NCBI GenBank assembly: GCA_001664505.1
Contig: CP011806.1
Span: 4,042,176 to 4,106,175 of the forward strand
DNA length: 64,000 nucleotides
DNA from: Acidobacteria bacterium Mor1
Lineage (GTDB): Bacteria; Acidobacteriota; Polarisedimenticolia; Polarisedimenticolales; Polarisedimenticolaceae
Direction of reading: 5' to 3'
Shown: positions 23,976-33,678 of the stretch, piece after piece
Position numbering within the stretch: position 1 is the first letter of the stretch
How the letters are laid out: each line of letters starts with the position of its first letter
Program-made: the position numbers and the translations under genes
Notes under the pieces: generated by a model
What the model was told of the DNA's origin: nothing
Seen by the model: the letters and a program-made list of their open reading frames with translations, nothing else
The model's database searches: none

Positions 23976-26564
23976 ATGGATTCCCCACCGAGCGAGCCAC
24001 AAGTGCCCGGAAAGAAGCAACGGCTGTTGCTGCAGATCGAGCGTTTCAGCCGCAACCACTACAAACTCGTCTTCCTTATCACCCTGATTGCGGTGGTCGC
24101 CGCGGTCTGGATCGGGTCGCGGCTCAAGCTGGAATCCGACGTCCTGGAGCTGTTTCCCGACGGGAACCCCACGGTCAGCGCCTTCAAATCGGCGGTTCAG
24201 GACTTCGGCTCGCTGGAGTACCTGATCGTGCTGCTCCAGGCGGAAAGCGAGGAGCAGGCCGAGAACCTGGCGGACTTCGCCGACGTCTTCGCTTCGGGGC
24301 TCGAGGCCGAGGCGGAGCTGATCGAGTTCGTCGAGTACCGCTTCAGCCCCGACGCCGAGTTCCTCGAAGTTTTCTTTGAAAACGCGCTCCTTTTTCTGGA
24401 GCCCGAGCAACTACCGGAGCTGGCGGCCAAGTTCGGCGACGACGCGATCCGGGAGCAGATCCGCCAGAACCGGCTGGTCCTGGCCTCTCCCACCGGGGAC
24501 CCCCGCACCGAACTTGTTCAGAACGATCCGCTGGAGCTGATGCCGTTCTTCATGAACCGGCTGATGGGCAACCGCGGAGCTTTCAGCGTCGATCTGTCGG
24601 CGGGTTACTACCACTCCCGGGACGGCCAGTCCCTGCTGATGCTGGTCAAGCCCACCGGGCACCCCCAGGACCTGGACTTCAACGAGGCGCTGTTCGCGGC
24701 GGTGACCGCCGCCGAGCAGGAGACCCGGGAGATCCTCGCCGACGAGATGGAGGAGGGAGCCTCCCTCGGCGTCCAGGCCCGCTACACCGGCAACTACAAG
24801 ATCGCCATCGAGCAGACCGAGCTGATCCGCGAGGACATCAGCCAGAACCTGTTCCTCTCGCTGTTCGCCGTCTCGGCGCTCTACTGGCTCTGCTACCGCC
24901 GGTTCGCCGCGCTGCTCTACTCGACGGTGCCGCTGCTGATCGGCCAGGCGCTGACCTTCGCCGTGGCGTTTTTCGCCCTGGGTCAGCTGAACGCCTCGTC
25001 GTCGGCGTTCACCGCGCTCCTGATGGGGCTCGGGACCGACTTCACCATCGTGATGTACGCCCGCTACGTCGAGGAGCGGCGGGCGGGCAAGACGCTGGTC
25101 CAGGCCACCGAGGCGATGGTCGGCGAAACCGGACTCGGAGTGTTCACCGGGGCGATCACCTCGGCGGGCACCTTCTTCGCCATGTGCATCAGCCGCTTCC
25201 GCGGCCTGTTCGACCTGGGTTTCCTGATCGGTACCGGCATTCTGCTGTGTGCCGTGGCGATCATCTTCCTGCTGCCGGCGATGATCACGTGGAATGAGGG
25301 AGTGCGGAAGCGCAAGGTCGACTCGGTCAAGAAACTGCACCTGCAGTCCTTCGGCCTCGAGTACCTGATCCCGCTGTGCGCCCGCTACAGCAAATCCGCC
25401 ATCGTGGTGATCGCGGCGATGACCCTGGGCGCGGGTTGGCTGGCCTGGAACCTGGACCTGGACGATTCTATCCGCAGCCTGCGCAGCGGCGACTCGCCGG
25501 CCTATCAGGTGCGGGAAGAGATCTCCCGGACCTTCGACGCCTCGGGCTCCTACATGATGGCCATCGCCAGCGGTGAGACCCAGGCCGAGGCGCTGGAGCG
25601 CACGGCGCAGATCGCCGAACGGCTGCAGCCCTTCATCGACGCCGGTTCGATCAGCTCCTACGACTCGGTGCTGACCTACCTGCCCGCCCGGGCCAAGCAG
25701 GATGCGATCATCACGGCGCTCCAGGAGCGGGGCGACGATGCCTTCGACGCCGAGCGGGTCCGGGAAACGTTCCTCTCGTCGCTGGATGACGTCGGATTCC
25801 GCCGCGAGGCCTTCGGGGACTACACGCGGCGCATGGAGCGCTTCCTCTCGGTGGAGCGCCCGCTGGAACTGACCGATCTCCAGGGCCGCGGCATGGAGCA
25901 GCTTCTCGATCGTTACATCCGCGAGGATGACGAGAAGGGCGTGCGCATCGTGACCTACCTCTTCTCCAACGATCCGGAGTGGAAGCGGCGGCCCCCTGAC
26001 GGTCTGATCGAACAGCTCACCGGCGGCGACAGCAACATCATCGTCACCGGAACCAACGTCATCGGCCAGGAGTTGCGGCGGATCTTCTCCCGTGACGCGA
26101 AGCAAGGCGTCGGCGTCGGCCTCTTGATCGTGTTCGTGCTGCTGGTGATCGACTTCCGCAGCCTGCGCCTGACGTTGATCGCCATGGCCCAGCTGGTCAG
26201 CGGTGTGATCATGATGCTGGGGCTGATGAAGATCATCGGCATGCAGCTCAACTACGCCAACGCCTTCGTCGCGACCATGATCCTGGGGGTTGGCATCGAC
26301 TACAGCATCCACATGGTGCACCGCATGAACTGGAGCGGCGGCAAGGTCGAGGAAGGGTTGATGGAGACCGGCAAGGCGGTGGTGCTCGCGGCCCTGACCA
26401 ACATCGCCGGCTTCGGTACCCTCTGGTTCGGCAACTACCCGGCGCTACAGAGCTTCGGCAAGGTGGCGACCTTCGGCTCGCTGACCTGCCTGTTCACGTC
26501 GCTGACCCTGGTGCCGGCGCTGATGGTGGTCGGCCGCAAGGATGGTGAGGACGCCCGGGCATGA
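23976..26564 (+). CDS. MMPL/RND-family exporter (HpnN-like)
   Basis: 862 aa inner-membrane transporter. A first transmembrane span at about residues 28-48 is followed by a large periplasmic loop and a bundle of five spans (for example LFLSLFAVSALYWLCYRRF, LTFAVAFFALG, GTDFTIVMYARYVEERR). The second half repeats this, starting at AIVVIAAMTLGAGWLAW and ending with GVGIDYSIHMVHRMNW. The two G-D-(F/Y)-(T/S)-I motifs are the proton-relay segment of MMPL/SSD proteins. The family exports lipids such as hopanoids or mycolates; the substrate here is not known. Its stop overlaps uppP by 4 nt, hinting at a role in envelope lipid handling. Confidence 0.82.
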   Translation: MDSPPSEPQVPGKKQRLLLQIERFSRNHYKLVFLITLIAVVAAVWIGSRLKLESDVLELFPDGNPTVSAFKSAVQDFGSLEYLIVLLQAESEEQAENLADFADVFASGLEAEAELIEFVEYRFSPDAEFLEVFFENALLFLEPEQLPELAAKFGDDAIREQIRQNRLVLASPTGDPRTELVQNDPLELMPFFMNRLMGNRGAFSVDLSAGYYHSRDGQSLLMLVKPTGHPQDLDFNEALFAAVTAAEQETREILADEMEEGASLGVQARYTGNYKIAIEQTELIREDISQNLFLSLFAVSALYWLCYRRFAALLYSTVPLLIGQALTFAVAFFALGQLNASSSAFTALLMGLGTDFTIVMYARYVEERRAGKTLVQATEAMVGETGLGVFTGAITSAGTFFAMCISRFRGLFDLGFLIGTGILLCAVAIIFLLPAMITWNEGVRKRKVDSVKKLHLQSFGLEYLIPLCARYSKSAIVVIAAMTLGAGWLAWNLDLDDSIRSLRSGDSPAYQVREEISRTFDASGSYMMAIASGETQAEALERTAQIAERLQPFIDAGSISSYDSVLTYLPARAKQDAIITALQERGDDAFDAERVRETFLSSLDDVGFRREAFGDYTRRMERFLSVERPLELTDLQGRGMEQLLDRYIREDDEKGVRIVTYLFSNDPEWKRRPPDGLIEQLTGGDSNIIVTGTNVIGQELRRIFSRDAKQGVGVGLLIVFVLLVIDFRSLRLTLIAMAQLVSGVIMMLGLMKIIGMQLNYANAFVATMILGVGIDYSIHMVHRMNWSGGKVEEGLMETGKAVVLAALTNIAGFGTLWFGNYPALQSFGKVATFGSLTCLFTSLTLVPALMVVGRKDGEDARA

Positions 26565-27349
26565 TGTTCTGGATTGCGGTCATCCTCGGCATCGTCGAGG
26601 GGCTGACCGAGTTCCTCCCGATCTCCTCCACCGGCCACCTGATCGTGACCAACGATCTGCTGGGTTTCGAGGGGGAGCGCTCCAAGATCTTCGCCATCGT
26701 GATCCAGCTCGGTGCGATCCTCTCGGTGGTCTGGGAGTTTCGCGAGCGGCTGTTCAACGTGGTGCGGGACCTGCCGACCAAGCCCGAGGCCCGGCGTTTC
26801 TCCCTGGCGCTGTTCGTGGCGTTCCTGCCTGCGGCGATCATCGGCCTCCTGGTTCACGACTTCATCAAGGAACACCTGTTCTCGGTCAAGACCGTGGCCA
26901 TGGCGCTGATCGCCGGCGCGATCCTGATCTTCGTCGTCGAGTCGCTGCCCCTCAAGGTGCGGACCAAGAAGGCGGAGAACATCAGCCTGCTCCAGGCTCT
27001 CGGCGTCGGTTTCGCCCAGTGCCTGTCGCTGTGGTCCGGGTTCTCCCGCTCGGCGGCGACGATCCTCGGCGGTCTGGTCTGCGGCCTCGAACGCCGGGCC
27101 GCCACCGAGTTCTCGTTCTTCCTGGCGATCCCGATCATGTTCGCCGCCACGCTCTACGACCTCTACAAGGACTACGAGCATCTGGCGCCGGGCGACGCTG
27201 GCTGGCTGGCGCTGTCCTTCGCCGTGTCCTTCGTGGTCGCCTGGGCCTCGATCCGCTGGCTGCTCAAGTTCGTCTCGAGCCACAGCTTCAAACCCTTCGC
27301 GATCTACCGCCTGATCGCCGGCACTGCGCTTCTGATCTACGCCTGGTAG
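26561..27349 (+). CDS. uppP: Undecaprenyl-diphosphatase
   Basis: 262 aa, polytopic. UppP (BacA) removes a phosphate from undecaprenyl diphosphate outside the inner membrane, recycling the lipid carrier for peptidoglycan; extra copies give bacitracin resistance. Both family motifs are visible: the N-terminal GIVEGLTEFLPISSTGHLIV with its glutamates and Ser-Ser-Thr-Gly-His, and LWSGFSRSAATILGGL, the variant of the PGxSRSxxT motif in which Pro is replaced by Trp-Ser. About eight hydrophobic spans follow the known layout. Translationally coupled (ATGA) to the MMPL exporter. Confidence 0.93.
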   Translation: MMFWIAVILGIVEGLTEFLPISSTGHLIVTNDLLGFEGERSKIFAIVIQLGAILSVVWEFRERLFNVVRDLPTKPEARRFSLALFVAFLPAAIIGLLVHDFIKEHLFSVKTVAMALIAGAILIFVVESLPLKVRTKKAENISLLQALGVGFAQCLSLWSGFSRSAATILGGLVCGLERRAATEFSFFLAIPIMFAATLYDLYKDYEHLAPGDAGWLALSFAVSFVVAWASIRWLLKFVSSHSFKPFAIYRLIAGTALLIYAW

Positions 27350-27470
27350 CCGAGACGGCCTCCGGCACTCACCTCCATCCCGCCATCGCGACCCGCGCGA
27401 TGAGCCCAGCCCTGGGCCCGTGTCGGAGTTGGAGCGCTGATACAATGAGCGGCAGAACCACGGAGACGCC

Positions 27471-28016
27471 ATGTGTGTCTACATCCATCTGCTGCTCGAG
27501 GATTCCTCCGATCACGCTGAAGCGTCGGTGTTGCTCGGGTCCTATGACAAGCAGCTGGAAGCCGTCGAGAACCATCGACTACGCCGCCAGCTAGGCGCTT
27601 TCTCTCCGTTCCTCACGACCCGGAAGTTCTGCGACTGTGGTACCGCCGTGGGACACCTGGCTCGCGATGAGGACACCGCGCCGTACACCGAACAGGACAT
27701 GCGCCGAATGAAACGGAAGGGCTGGACGGCAACGAAGATCGAGCGTTGGAAACAAGAGAAGGAACGGCATTGGGGCAGAGATCACCTGCAGGTGGTCGCC
27801 GAGCTGGAGAGCTGGGAGCAACTCCTCAAGGCTTTGCTCCGGAGCGAGGCGCGGATCGGGTTGCTGCTTCACGAGTATCGGGGCTTTATCGCCGAGGAGT
27901 CGTTCCGCGTTCAGCGCACGGTCGAGTCTCCAGCGGATGGCATCGATGCCCGCCGGCTGGCCGAACTTGAGTTGGATGTGGTCTACGCCTGGAGCCGTCG
28001 TCCCTGGGCCGCATGA
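27471..28016 (+). CDS. Hypothetical cytosolic protein
   Basis: 181 aa, not recognised. It begins MCVYIHLLLEDSSDHAEASVLL and contains a KFCDCG motif (two cysteines and an aspartate) near residue 55. The middle is very basic and helical (MRRMKRKGWTATKIERWKQEKERH), and the C-terminal half is a pair of amphipathic helices (ELESWEQLLKALLRSEARIGLLLHEYRGF). No signal peptide or membrane span. Codon use is like its neighbours. GGAG lies 6 nt before the ATG, and TACAAT at 27441-27446 may be the -10 box. It converges with the next gene. Confidence 0.6.
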   Translation: MCVYIHLLLEDSSDHAEASVLLGSYDKQLEAVENHRLRRQLGAFSPFLTTRKFCDCGTAVGHLARDEDTAPYTEQDMRRMKRKGWTATKIERWKQEKERHWGRDHLQVVAELESWEQLLKALLRSEARIGLLLHEYRGFIAEESFRVQRTVESPADGIDARRLAELELDVVYAWSRRPWAA

Positions 28017-28041
28017 GACCGACTCGTGCGGGGAGGCTGCG

Positions 28042-28566
28042 CTAGATCCGCTTCAGATGGCGGCCTACCAAGGCCACCGCGTGATCGAATCCGGCGTCGG
28101 TCTCGAACAGGGTTCGTGGGAGCACCTGGAAGAGCGCGGGCGTCTGATAGATCAGCAGCACCGAGTCGTTCTTGCGATATCCGACGTACTGACTCCAGGG
28201 AATCTCTTCCTCGTCGGAATCGTGTTTGCGTAGCCCGGTGGGGGAGAGTTCGAGTTCGAAGGGGCGCTGAAGAATCTTGTGCTGCCGGTAGGACGCCCGG
28301 AACTTGAAAGGGAGCCAGATCAGGAATGCAAGGAGAAGGCCGAGAAAGAGTCCATAGGGCCAGACATCAGAACCTGGAATCTCGCCCTGGGCCCAGCGGT
28401 AGATCGTCCCGATCCCGACCCAGAGGAGCGAAATCAGGATGAGCCCGAAGAGTACGACCTTGAGGCCCCGTGGTTTGAGGTGCAGCCATTGGGCGCTCAC
28501 GAACGCGTCTTCGGGAAGCACCCCTCGCAGGACGATCCGGGGCGGAGAGGTTGGCGGCCCGTTCAT
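28042..28566 (-). CDS. YcxB-like two-span membrane protein
   Basis: 174 aa. Two hydrophobic spans (about residues 34-55 and 70-90) are followed by a beta-rich cytosolic domain. The latter has FELELSPTGLRKHDSDEEEIPWSQYVGYRKNDSVLLIY, closely following the YcxB pattern (a strand, an S/W-x-x-Y turn, a strand ending in Y). Role unknown in all members. Last gene of a four-gene minus-strand run; it starts 3 nt after the ATP-grasp stop. Confidence 0.65.
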   Translation of the reverse strand: MNGPPTSPPRIVLRGVLPEDAFVSAQWLHLKPRGLKVVLFGLILISLLWVGIGTIYRWAQGEIPGSDVWPYGLFLGLLLAFLIWLPFKFRASYRQHKILQRPFELELSPTGLRKHDSDEEEIPWSQYVGYRKNDSVLLIYQTPALFQVLPRTLFETDAGFDHAVALVGRHLKRI

Positions 28567-28569
28567 GCG

Positions 28570-29595
28570 CTAGCCCTGCCACTGGGCCCGGTAGCTCAAC
28601 CCGAGGTTCAGGATCCGCTGCAGCAGGTCCCCGTACCTCAACCCCGTGAGTTCCGCCGACTCGGCGAAGTCCTCACCGTAGGCCAGCTGGGGGTTGGGGT
28701 TGGCCTCGATCAGGAAGATCTCGTCCTTGTCGTTGATCCGCAGGTCCATGCGGGCGTAGCCGGTCAGGTTCAGGGCCCGGTATGCGCGCTTGCACAGGTG
28801 TTTGATTTTCTGGTCCAGCGCCGGGTCCAGTTCGGCGGCCTTGGTCTTGACGCCGATCTTCTTCTGATAGTCCTCGTCCCACTTGACCTTGGCCGTGGCG
28901 ATCATCGGCTCGTCGGCGGGCTTGTTGGTCATCAACAGTTCCCAGGTGGGAAAGGTCTCGAGCCGCTGGTTGCCCATCACGCCGACGTACATCTCCCTTC
29001 CCGGAATGAACTGTTCGGCGATGGCGTCGGTGCCCAGTTGGCGATGGATGAATGCCGCCCGCTCCTGGAGCTGCTCGTCGTCGTTGCACAGCGACGCCTT
29101 GGAGATGCCCACCGAGCCCTCTTCGGTCAGCGACTTGACCAGCAGCGGGAACTGCAGCCGCTTCGGCCGCCGCACCTTGCGCGCCATGGGCAGCACCAGG
29201 AACTCGGGGCAGGGGATGCGGTGATAGGCCAGGATCTTCTTGGACAGCGCCTTGTCGTGGCCGAGCAACAGCCCCCGCGGGTTGCAGCCGGTGTAGCGCC
29301 GCTTCATCAGCTCCAGGTAGCTGACCACGTGGTGGTCGTAGACCGCGACTCCGTGGAACTCCTCGAGCAGGTTGAAGCAGATGTGGGGCCGGAAGTCGTG
29401 GATTGCCCGGCGAATCACGCCGAGGTCGCTACCGACGCCGAGGGGTTTGACCTCGTGGCCGATCTCTTCCAGGGTCACGACCACGTCGTACTCGGTCTTG
29501 AACGGCGCGATCTCCTTGTCGCTCAGCCCCTCGATCGACTCCGGGGGCACCAGATCCTCATGCATCAGGACCAGGACGCGGCGTTTGCGGCTCAT
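28570..29595 (-). CDS. ATP-grasp ligase, D-Ala-D-Ala ligase-like
   Basis: 341 aa. Layout of the D-alanine-D-alanine ligase superfamily: an N-terminal Rossmann-like lobe (VLVLMHEDLVPPES, VKPLGVGSDLGVIRRAIHDFRPHICFNLLEEF), a central lobe with GHDKALSKKILAYHRIPCP and LLVKSLTEEGSVGISKAS, and the C-terminal metal-binding part YARMDLRINDKDEIFLIEANPNPQL, with the Asp/Glu/Asn magnesium ligands present. Such enzymes join an amino acid or peptide carboxylate to an amine using ATP. The substrate is unknown; there is no mur or ddl gene nearby, and the partner is a metallopeptidase with overlapping start (ATGA). Confidence 0.82.
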   Translation of the reverse strand: MSRKRRVLVLMHEDLVPPESIEGLSDKEIAPFKTEYDVVVTLEEIGHEVKPLGVGSDLGVIRRAIHDFRPHICFNLLEEFHGVAVYDHHVVSYLELMKRRYTGCNPRGLLLGHDKALSKKILAYHRIPCPEFLVLPMARKVRRPKRLQFPLLVKSLTEEGSVGISKASLCNDDEQLQERAAFIHRQLGTDAIAEQFIPGREMYVGVMGNQRLETFPTWELLMTNKPADEPMIATAKVKWDEDYQKKIGVKTKAAELDPALDQKIKHLCKRAYRALNLTGYARMDLRINDKDEIFLIEANPNPQLAYGEDFAESAELTGLRYGDLLQRILNLGLSYRAQWQG

Positions 29596-30659
29596 AGGGC
29601 GATCTCGAAGCGTCCGGTACGCATGTAGGTCATGGTCTGCACGGTGACCAGGATCACGGCCTGCATCCGCGAGGGCCGCGGCGCCTGGGTCATCCGCAGT
29701 TTGCGCTGCTTGCAGTGGTCGATCATGTCCTGGAGGATCTGGTCCACCGCGTAGTTGTGGGCACCGGTCCAGCGGGCGACCGTGGACTGGATCTCTTTGC
29801 GCATGCCCCGTAGGAAACTGGCTGCGGTAGGCCGGTTGCAATAGCGCGGGTCGTCGGAAAAAAGCCGGCGCAGATCACGTTCGAGGTTGCGGGGCACCTT
29901 GGCCTCGTAGCGGGACCGCTTGGCAGCGTAGTGTTCGCCGAGGGTTTGCTTCTGCGTGCTGAGACGGTCGGGGCAGGCCCGCGAACGCACCTTGGGCGGC
30001 TGCCCGGCGATCTCGTGCATCAACTCGTCGACGTATTCCAGCTTCTTGAGCGCCTTGGGCCAGTCCTTGTAGCGGCGGCGCCAGCCTGAACGGGGCGTCA
30101 GCCACACGGCGAAGGTCTCGGCCCAATCCTCGGCCGGGTGGGCCTGGGCGTACCAGGCGTCGAGGTGCACGACGAAGTTGCGGCTGTTGGGCCGCGGCCG
30201 GTAGTAGTCGGGGTAGGGCTCCGACCAGCGGCCGAAGGTTTCCCGCCAACGTTTGCGGTAGTGCAGCCGGTAGGCGGTGTCGATGGCGTGCCCCGCCTCG
30301 TGGCGCAGGATGCGCATACAGGAGGACTGGGTGCCCCCTTCCACCACCAGCATCTGCTTCTGTTCCAGCCGTTCCAGCCGCGGATGCGCCAGGTAGAACG
30401 GCACGGCGATGCCCGGCGACGCATCGGGAGAGAACCACTCCGACGAGAGCCAGACGTGTGGCCGGAAGTGGATGCCCCGTTCTTCGAGCTCCTCGTAGAG
30501 CCGGTTGACCCGGCGGGCCGGTTCGGTGCGTTCGAGTTTGAGGTCGAGATCGCACAGGCGCAGGTCGAGGAGCTTGTCGTCGGTCCAGCGGGTCCAGGTG
30601 CGCCACGGGCGTCTGGACGCGCCGTTCTTCGAGCCGGTTCTGGACTTGCGGCTGCTCAT
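29592..30659 (-). CDS. Putative zinc metallopeptidase coupled to the ATP-grasp ligase
   Basis: 355 aa. The zinc motif is ILRHEAGHAIDTAYRL (H120-E121-A-G-H124), with a downstream HPAEDWAETFAVWL block at about 174-187 that supplies the usual third ligand. This matches the putative zinc-binding peptidase family often annotated near ATP-grasp genes. The N-terminus is basic (MSSRKSRTGSKNGASRRPWR) and there is no signal peptide, so the protein is probably cytosolic. The C-terminal third is helical and basic. ATG 30659 is preferred over TTG 30668. The stop overlaps the ATP-grasp start, so the two proteins should be made in fixed ratio. Confidence 0.72.
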   Translation of the reverse strand: MSSRKSRTGSKNGASRRPWRTWTRWTDDKLLDLRLCDLDLKLERTEPARRVNRLYEELEERGIHFRPHVWLSSEWFSPDASPGIAVPFYLAHPRLERLEQKQMLVVEGGTQSSCMRILRHEAGHAIDTAYRLHYRKRWRETFGRWSEPYPDYYRPRPNSRNFVVHLDAWYAQAHPAEDWAETFAVWLTPRSGWRRRYKDWPKALKKLEYVDELMHEIAGQPPKVRSRACPDRLSTQKQTLGEHYAAKRSRYEAKVPRNLERDLRRLFSDDPRYCNRPTAASFLRGMRKEIQSTVARWTGAHNYAVDQILQDMIDHCKQRKLRMTQAPRPSRMQAVILVTVQTMTYMRTGRFEIAL

Positions 30660-30691
30660 GGCCGCCAAGCTTACACCAGTGCACGCCTGTT

Positions 30692-31636
30692 CTAGGGCTT
30701 GCGATCGTCCTCGGAATCGACTTCGAAGCGGCGGAACTCGACGTACTGCACGGTGGTGCGCTCCAGCGGTTTCAGGCTGCCGTCATCCTCGACCCGCTCC
30801 CGGGTGTAGCGCATTCGGAGGGGGAAGGTGACCCCCGGCTCGATGGTGTCGAACTCCGCCTCGAATCCGGTCAGCTCGGGGGCGGCCCTGGTGCGGAAGC
30901 CGGCGATCGGCTTGAAGCGGAACCCTGGCTCGAAAGAGCCGAAGGAGATCTTGGTGCTGCGCCGGCGTCGATCGAGTTGCTCCCGCATCCGCTCCGATTC
31001 TTCCCGTGGCCGGGCGCGGATGCGGCGCAGCGCCAGGTCCGAGGCGCGCAGTGCGGCGATGCCTTCCCATTCGGTCACCTGGGAGCCGTCGGCAAAGGGC
31101 GTGGTGCCGCGAAAGCCCACCAAAGTCAACTCGCCCAGCGGATCCGCCTCGCGGCCCAGGTCGTAGAACGACATCGTTCGCCGGTTGCTCTCCGCGAACA
31201 GCAGCGCCCAGTCCAGAGCGCCGGGAACGTTCTCGAACAGGCCCCACTTGCGCTTCATGCTGCGGCGCCGGTCGTCGGTCGATAGCCGAATCTCGTCGAG
31301 GGATTCGCCTCTCCGCTCCATCAGAAAGAACGCTTCTTGTTCCTTGCGCGGCCTACCTTCGCGACGGCCTGAGAGCCTCATCGCCTCGACCCGCTCGATG
31401 CAGGAGAAGCGCAGGTAGCGTTCACCCAGTTCGCCGGCGCGCAGCTGCAGCCGGTCGAGCAGTTCGCCGCTCAGGGGCTCGACGCCGTCGGGCAGGGTGA
31501 ACTCCCGGGGCGCGCCGCCGGGACTCTTCTGGCGGATGCCGCCTGGCTCGGTCAGGAGGATGTCCGTTTCGAGGCTCGAAGCGGACGCGGCGGACGCGAT
31601 CATCAACCCGGCGAAGTAGAGCGGCAACCGGAGCAT
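30692..31636 (-). CDS. Secreted hypothetical protein
   Basis: 314 aa with a signal peptide (MLRLPLYFAGLMIASAASAS). The body is rich in Arg and Glu (RRGESLDEIRLSTDDRRRSMKRK) and in beta strands (GVTFPLRMRYTRERVEDDG, TTVQYVEFRRFEVD). FSCIERVEA holds the only conserved-looking cysteine. The strand-rich C-terminal half resembles secreted outer-membrane-associated proteins found in quantity in Acidobacteria, but I cannot name a family. AGGAGGG precedes the ATG by 5 nt and TTAGACT further up may be the -10 region. First gene of the run that continues with the metallopeptidase and ATP-grasp genes. Confidence 0.6.
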   Translation of the reverse strand: MLRLPLYFAGLMIASAASASSLETDILLTEPGGIRQKSPGGAPREFTLPDGVEPLSGELLDRLQLRAGELGERYLRFSCIERVEAMRLSGRREGRPRKEQEAFFLMERRGESLDEIRLSTDDRRRSMKRKWGLFENVPGALDWALLFAESNRRTMSFYDLGREADPLGELTLVGFRGTTPFADGSQVTEWEGIAALRASDLALRRIRARPREESERMREQLDRRRRSTKISFGSFEPGFRFKPIAGFRTRAAPELTGFEAEFDTIEPGVTFPLRMRYTRERVEDDGSLKPLERTTVQYVEFRRFEVDSEDDRKP

Positions 31637-31719
31637 GGGGCCCTCCTGTCGGTTGCCATCGAGTCTAACCCGGTCTCGGAGACCGCGCTCGGCCCGGGCT
31701 GGTGCCCAGCACGGGTCGG

Positions 31720-33678
31720 CTAGCGGGCGGGCGGGTCCCCTTCGAGCACCTCGCGCAGCTTGCGGGCCAACGCCTCAGCGGAGAACGGCTTCTCCAGGAA
31801 CTGCACGCCGGGTTCCAGCACCCCGCGAGGAGCGATGATCTCGTCGCTGTAGCCGGACATATAGAGCACCCGCAGCCCGGGCTGAATGTTGCGCGCCTGC
31901 TCGTATAGTTCCTTGCCGCTCATCGCCGGCATGATCACGTCGGTGAACAACAGATCGACCGGCTGGGTGTGGGTCTCCAGCAGGTCCAGCGCTGCCGCTC
32001 CGTTCTCGGCCACCAGCACCCGGTAGCCCCGCTGCAGCAGCAGCACGTTGGCCAGCCGCCGCACGTGACTGTTGTCTTCGACCAGCAGGATCGTCTCGTC
32101 CCCCTGAAGGTTCCGCGGGGTCGGGTCGTCCCGTTCGATCGGTTCTGCGGGTTCTTCCGCCGCCGGGAACAACAGCACGAACTCCGAGCCTTGCCGGGGC
32201 TCGGTCGAGACGCGGATCGATCCACCATGTTGCTTGACGATGCCGTAGACCGTGGACAGGCCCAGGCCGACCCGGTCCGAGCCCTTGGTCGAGAAGAACG
32301 GTTCGAAGATGCGGTTGCGGACCTCGTCCTCCATGCCGCAGCCGGAGTCCGAGACGATCAAGGTCGCGTAGTCCCCCGGAGCCGGTGCGCTGCGATCACC
32401 GGCCTCGATGCTGGTCCGGCCGGTGGTCATGGTCAGCACGCCCCCTTCGGGCATCGCCTCGGCAGCGTTGACCGCCAGGTTCATCAAGACCAGCTCGACC
32501 TGACCGGGGTCTGCGAGGATCGGCGGCACCCTCTCGCCGGCCTCCAGGTCCACCCGGATGTCTTCGCGAATGGTTCGCCGCAGCAGCGGCTCCAACTCGG
32601 AGATCGCCAGGTCGATATCGAGGGGCTTGAACTCCAGCGTTTGCCGCCGGCTGAAGGCAAGCAGCTTGCGCACCAGGTCTCGCGCCTGGCCTCCCGCCCG
32701 CACGATCTCATCGGCCGCGGCCCGTTGGCCGTCGTCGGCCGCGCACTGGAGCATCATGTCGCCGTAGCCCAGGATCGGGGACAGCAGGTTGTTCAGGTCG
32801 TGGGCCACGCCGCCGGCCAGCCGGCCGACCGCCTCGACCCGCTGGGACTGGCGCACCTGCTCCTCGAGTTGTGATGCCTGGGTGATGTCCTGGAGGTGAA
32901 CCACGACCTTGATCATCTCGCCGTCGGAGATGATCGGGCTGATGGTCAGCCGGCCGGTCATCACGCTTCCGTCGCCGCGGATGTACCGTTTCTCCAGGGT
33001 GTAGGGCATCAGGTCGTCGCAGCACTGCCGGAAGCGCTTGCGGCTGCGCTCCTGGTCTTCGGGGTGGGTCACCTGCCGGTAGGACATGCGGGCCATCTCC
33101 TCGACGGAGTAGCCCAGCATCCGGCTCATCGCCGGGTTGATCGAGAGGAACTGGCCACGGTTGTCGGCGATGGCCATGCCCACATCCGATGCCTCGAAGG
33201 AATTGCGGAACAGCGCCTCGCTCGCCCGGAGCTTCTGGGCGGCACGGTGCTGTTCGGTGACGTCGTCGGCGATGATCTGCACGCCGCGGATCTTGCCGCT
33301 CTCATCGGGCACCGGGGCGTAGGTCGCGACGTAGACCCGCCGGCCGCCGGGCATCTCGACTTCATCACGGTAGCGGGCAGGCCGGCCCGCGGTGGCCACG
33401 TTCTGGATCCGGTCGAGGTACATGCCGCCGGCTTCCTCGCCGAACAGCTCGCGGATGTTGCGCCCGACGAGTTTTTCCCGCGGCGTGGCCATCTCCTCGC
33501 AGGCCTTGCGGTTCATCAGCAGGCAGGTGCCGTCGAGGCCCCAGTAGCCGATACCCAGGCCGGCGTTGTCCAGCAACAGGCGGAACGCCTCCCCGCGGAT
33601 CGGGTCGCGCCGCCCGGGGTCGCCTGGGTTGGTGGGACTGTGCGACCCGGGCCGGGGGGGCTGTGGTCGTTCTCCCAT
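31720..33678 (-). CDS. Hybrid sensor histidine kinase (PAS-PAS-HisKA-HATPase-REC)
   Basis: 652 aa, soluble. PAS domain at about 30-145, a second at 150-268, the dimerisation/phosphoacceptor segment [20 protein letters not shown] with His293, an ATPase domain with N box ([15 protein letters not shown]), G1 (SDSGCGM) and G2 ([11 protein letters not shown]), then a C-terminal receiver with phospho-acceptor Asp580 (LLFTDVIMP) and Lys near 630. No transmembrane span, so it senses an internal signal, perhaps redox or light through the PAS domains. No separate response regulator is adjacent; the receiver may pass phosphate on or be a control module. ATG overlaps the SDR stop by 1 nt. Confidence 0.92.
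   Translation of the reverse strand: MGERPQPPRPGSHSPTNPGDPGRRDPIRGEAFRLLLDNAGLGIGYWGLDGTCLLMNRKACEEMATPREKLVGRNIRELFGEEAGGMYLDRIQNVATAGRPARYRDEVEMPGGRRVYVATYAPVPDESGKIRGVQIIADDVTEQHRAAQKLRASEALFRNSFEASDVGMAIADNRGQFLSINPAMSRMLGYSVEEMARMSYRQVTHPEDQERSRKRFRQCCDDLMPYTLEKRYIRGDGSVMTGRLTISPIISDGEMIKVVVHLQDITQASQLEEQVRQSQRVEAVGRLAGGVAHDLNNLLSPILGYGDMMLQCAADDGQRAAADEIVRAGGQARDLVRKLLAFSRRQTLEFKPLDIDLAISELEPLLRRTIREDIRVDLEAGERVPPILADPGQVELVLMNLAVNAAEAMPEGGVLTMTTGRTSIEAGDRSAPAPGDYATLIVSDSGCGMEDEVRNRIFEPFFSTKGSDRVGLGLSTVYGIVKQHGGSIRVSTEPRQGSEFVLLFPAAEEPAEPIERDDPTPRNLQGDETILLVEDNSHVRRLANVLLLQRGYRVLVAENGAAALDLLETHTQPVDLLFTDVIMPAMSGKELYEQARNIQPGLRVLYMSGYSDEIIAPRGVLEPGVQFLEKPFSAEALARKLREVLEGDPPAR

Noticed and set aside
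24411..26321. 636-codon open frame antisense to the MMPL exporter
   Set aside because: His/Glu/Arg-rich shadow of the transmembrane gene.
27350..27470. Terminator after uppP
   Set aside because: Only short imperfect repeats around GGGCCC and no T-run.
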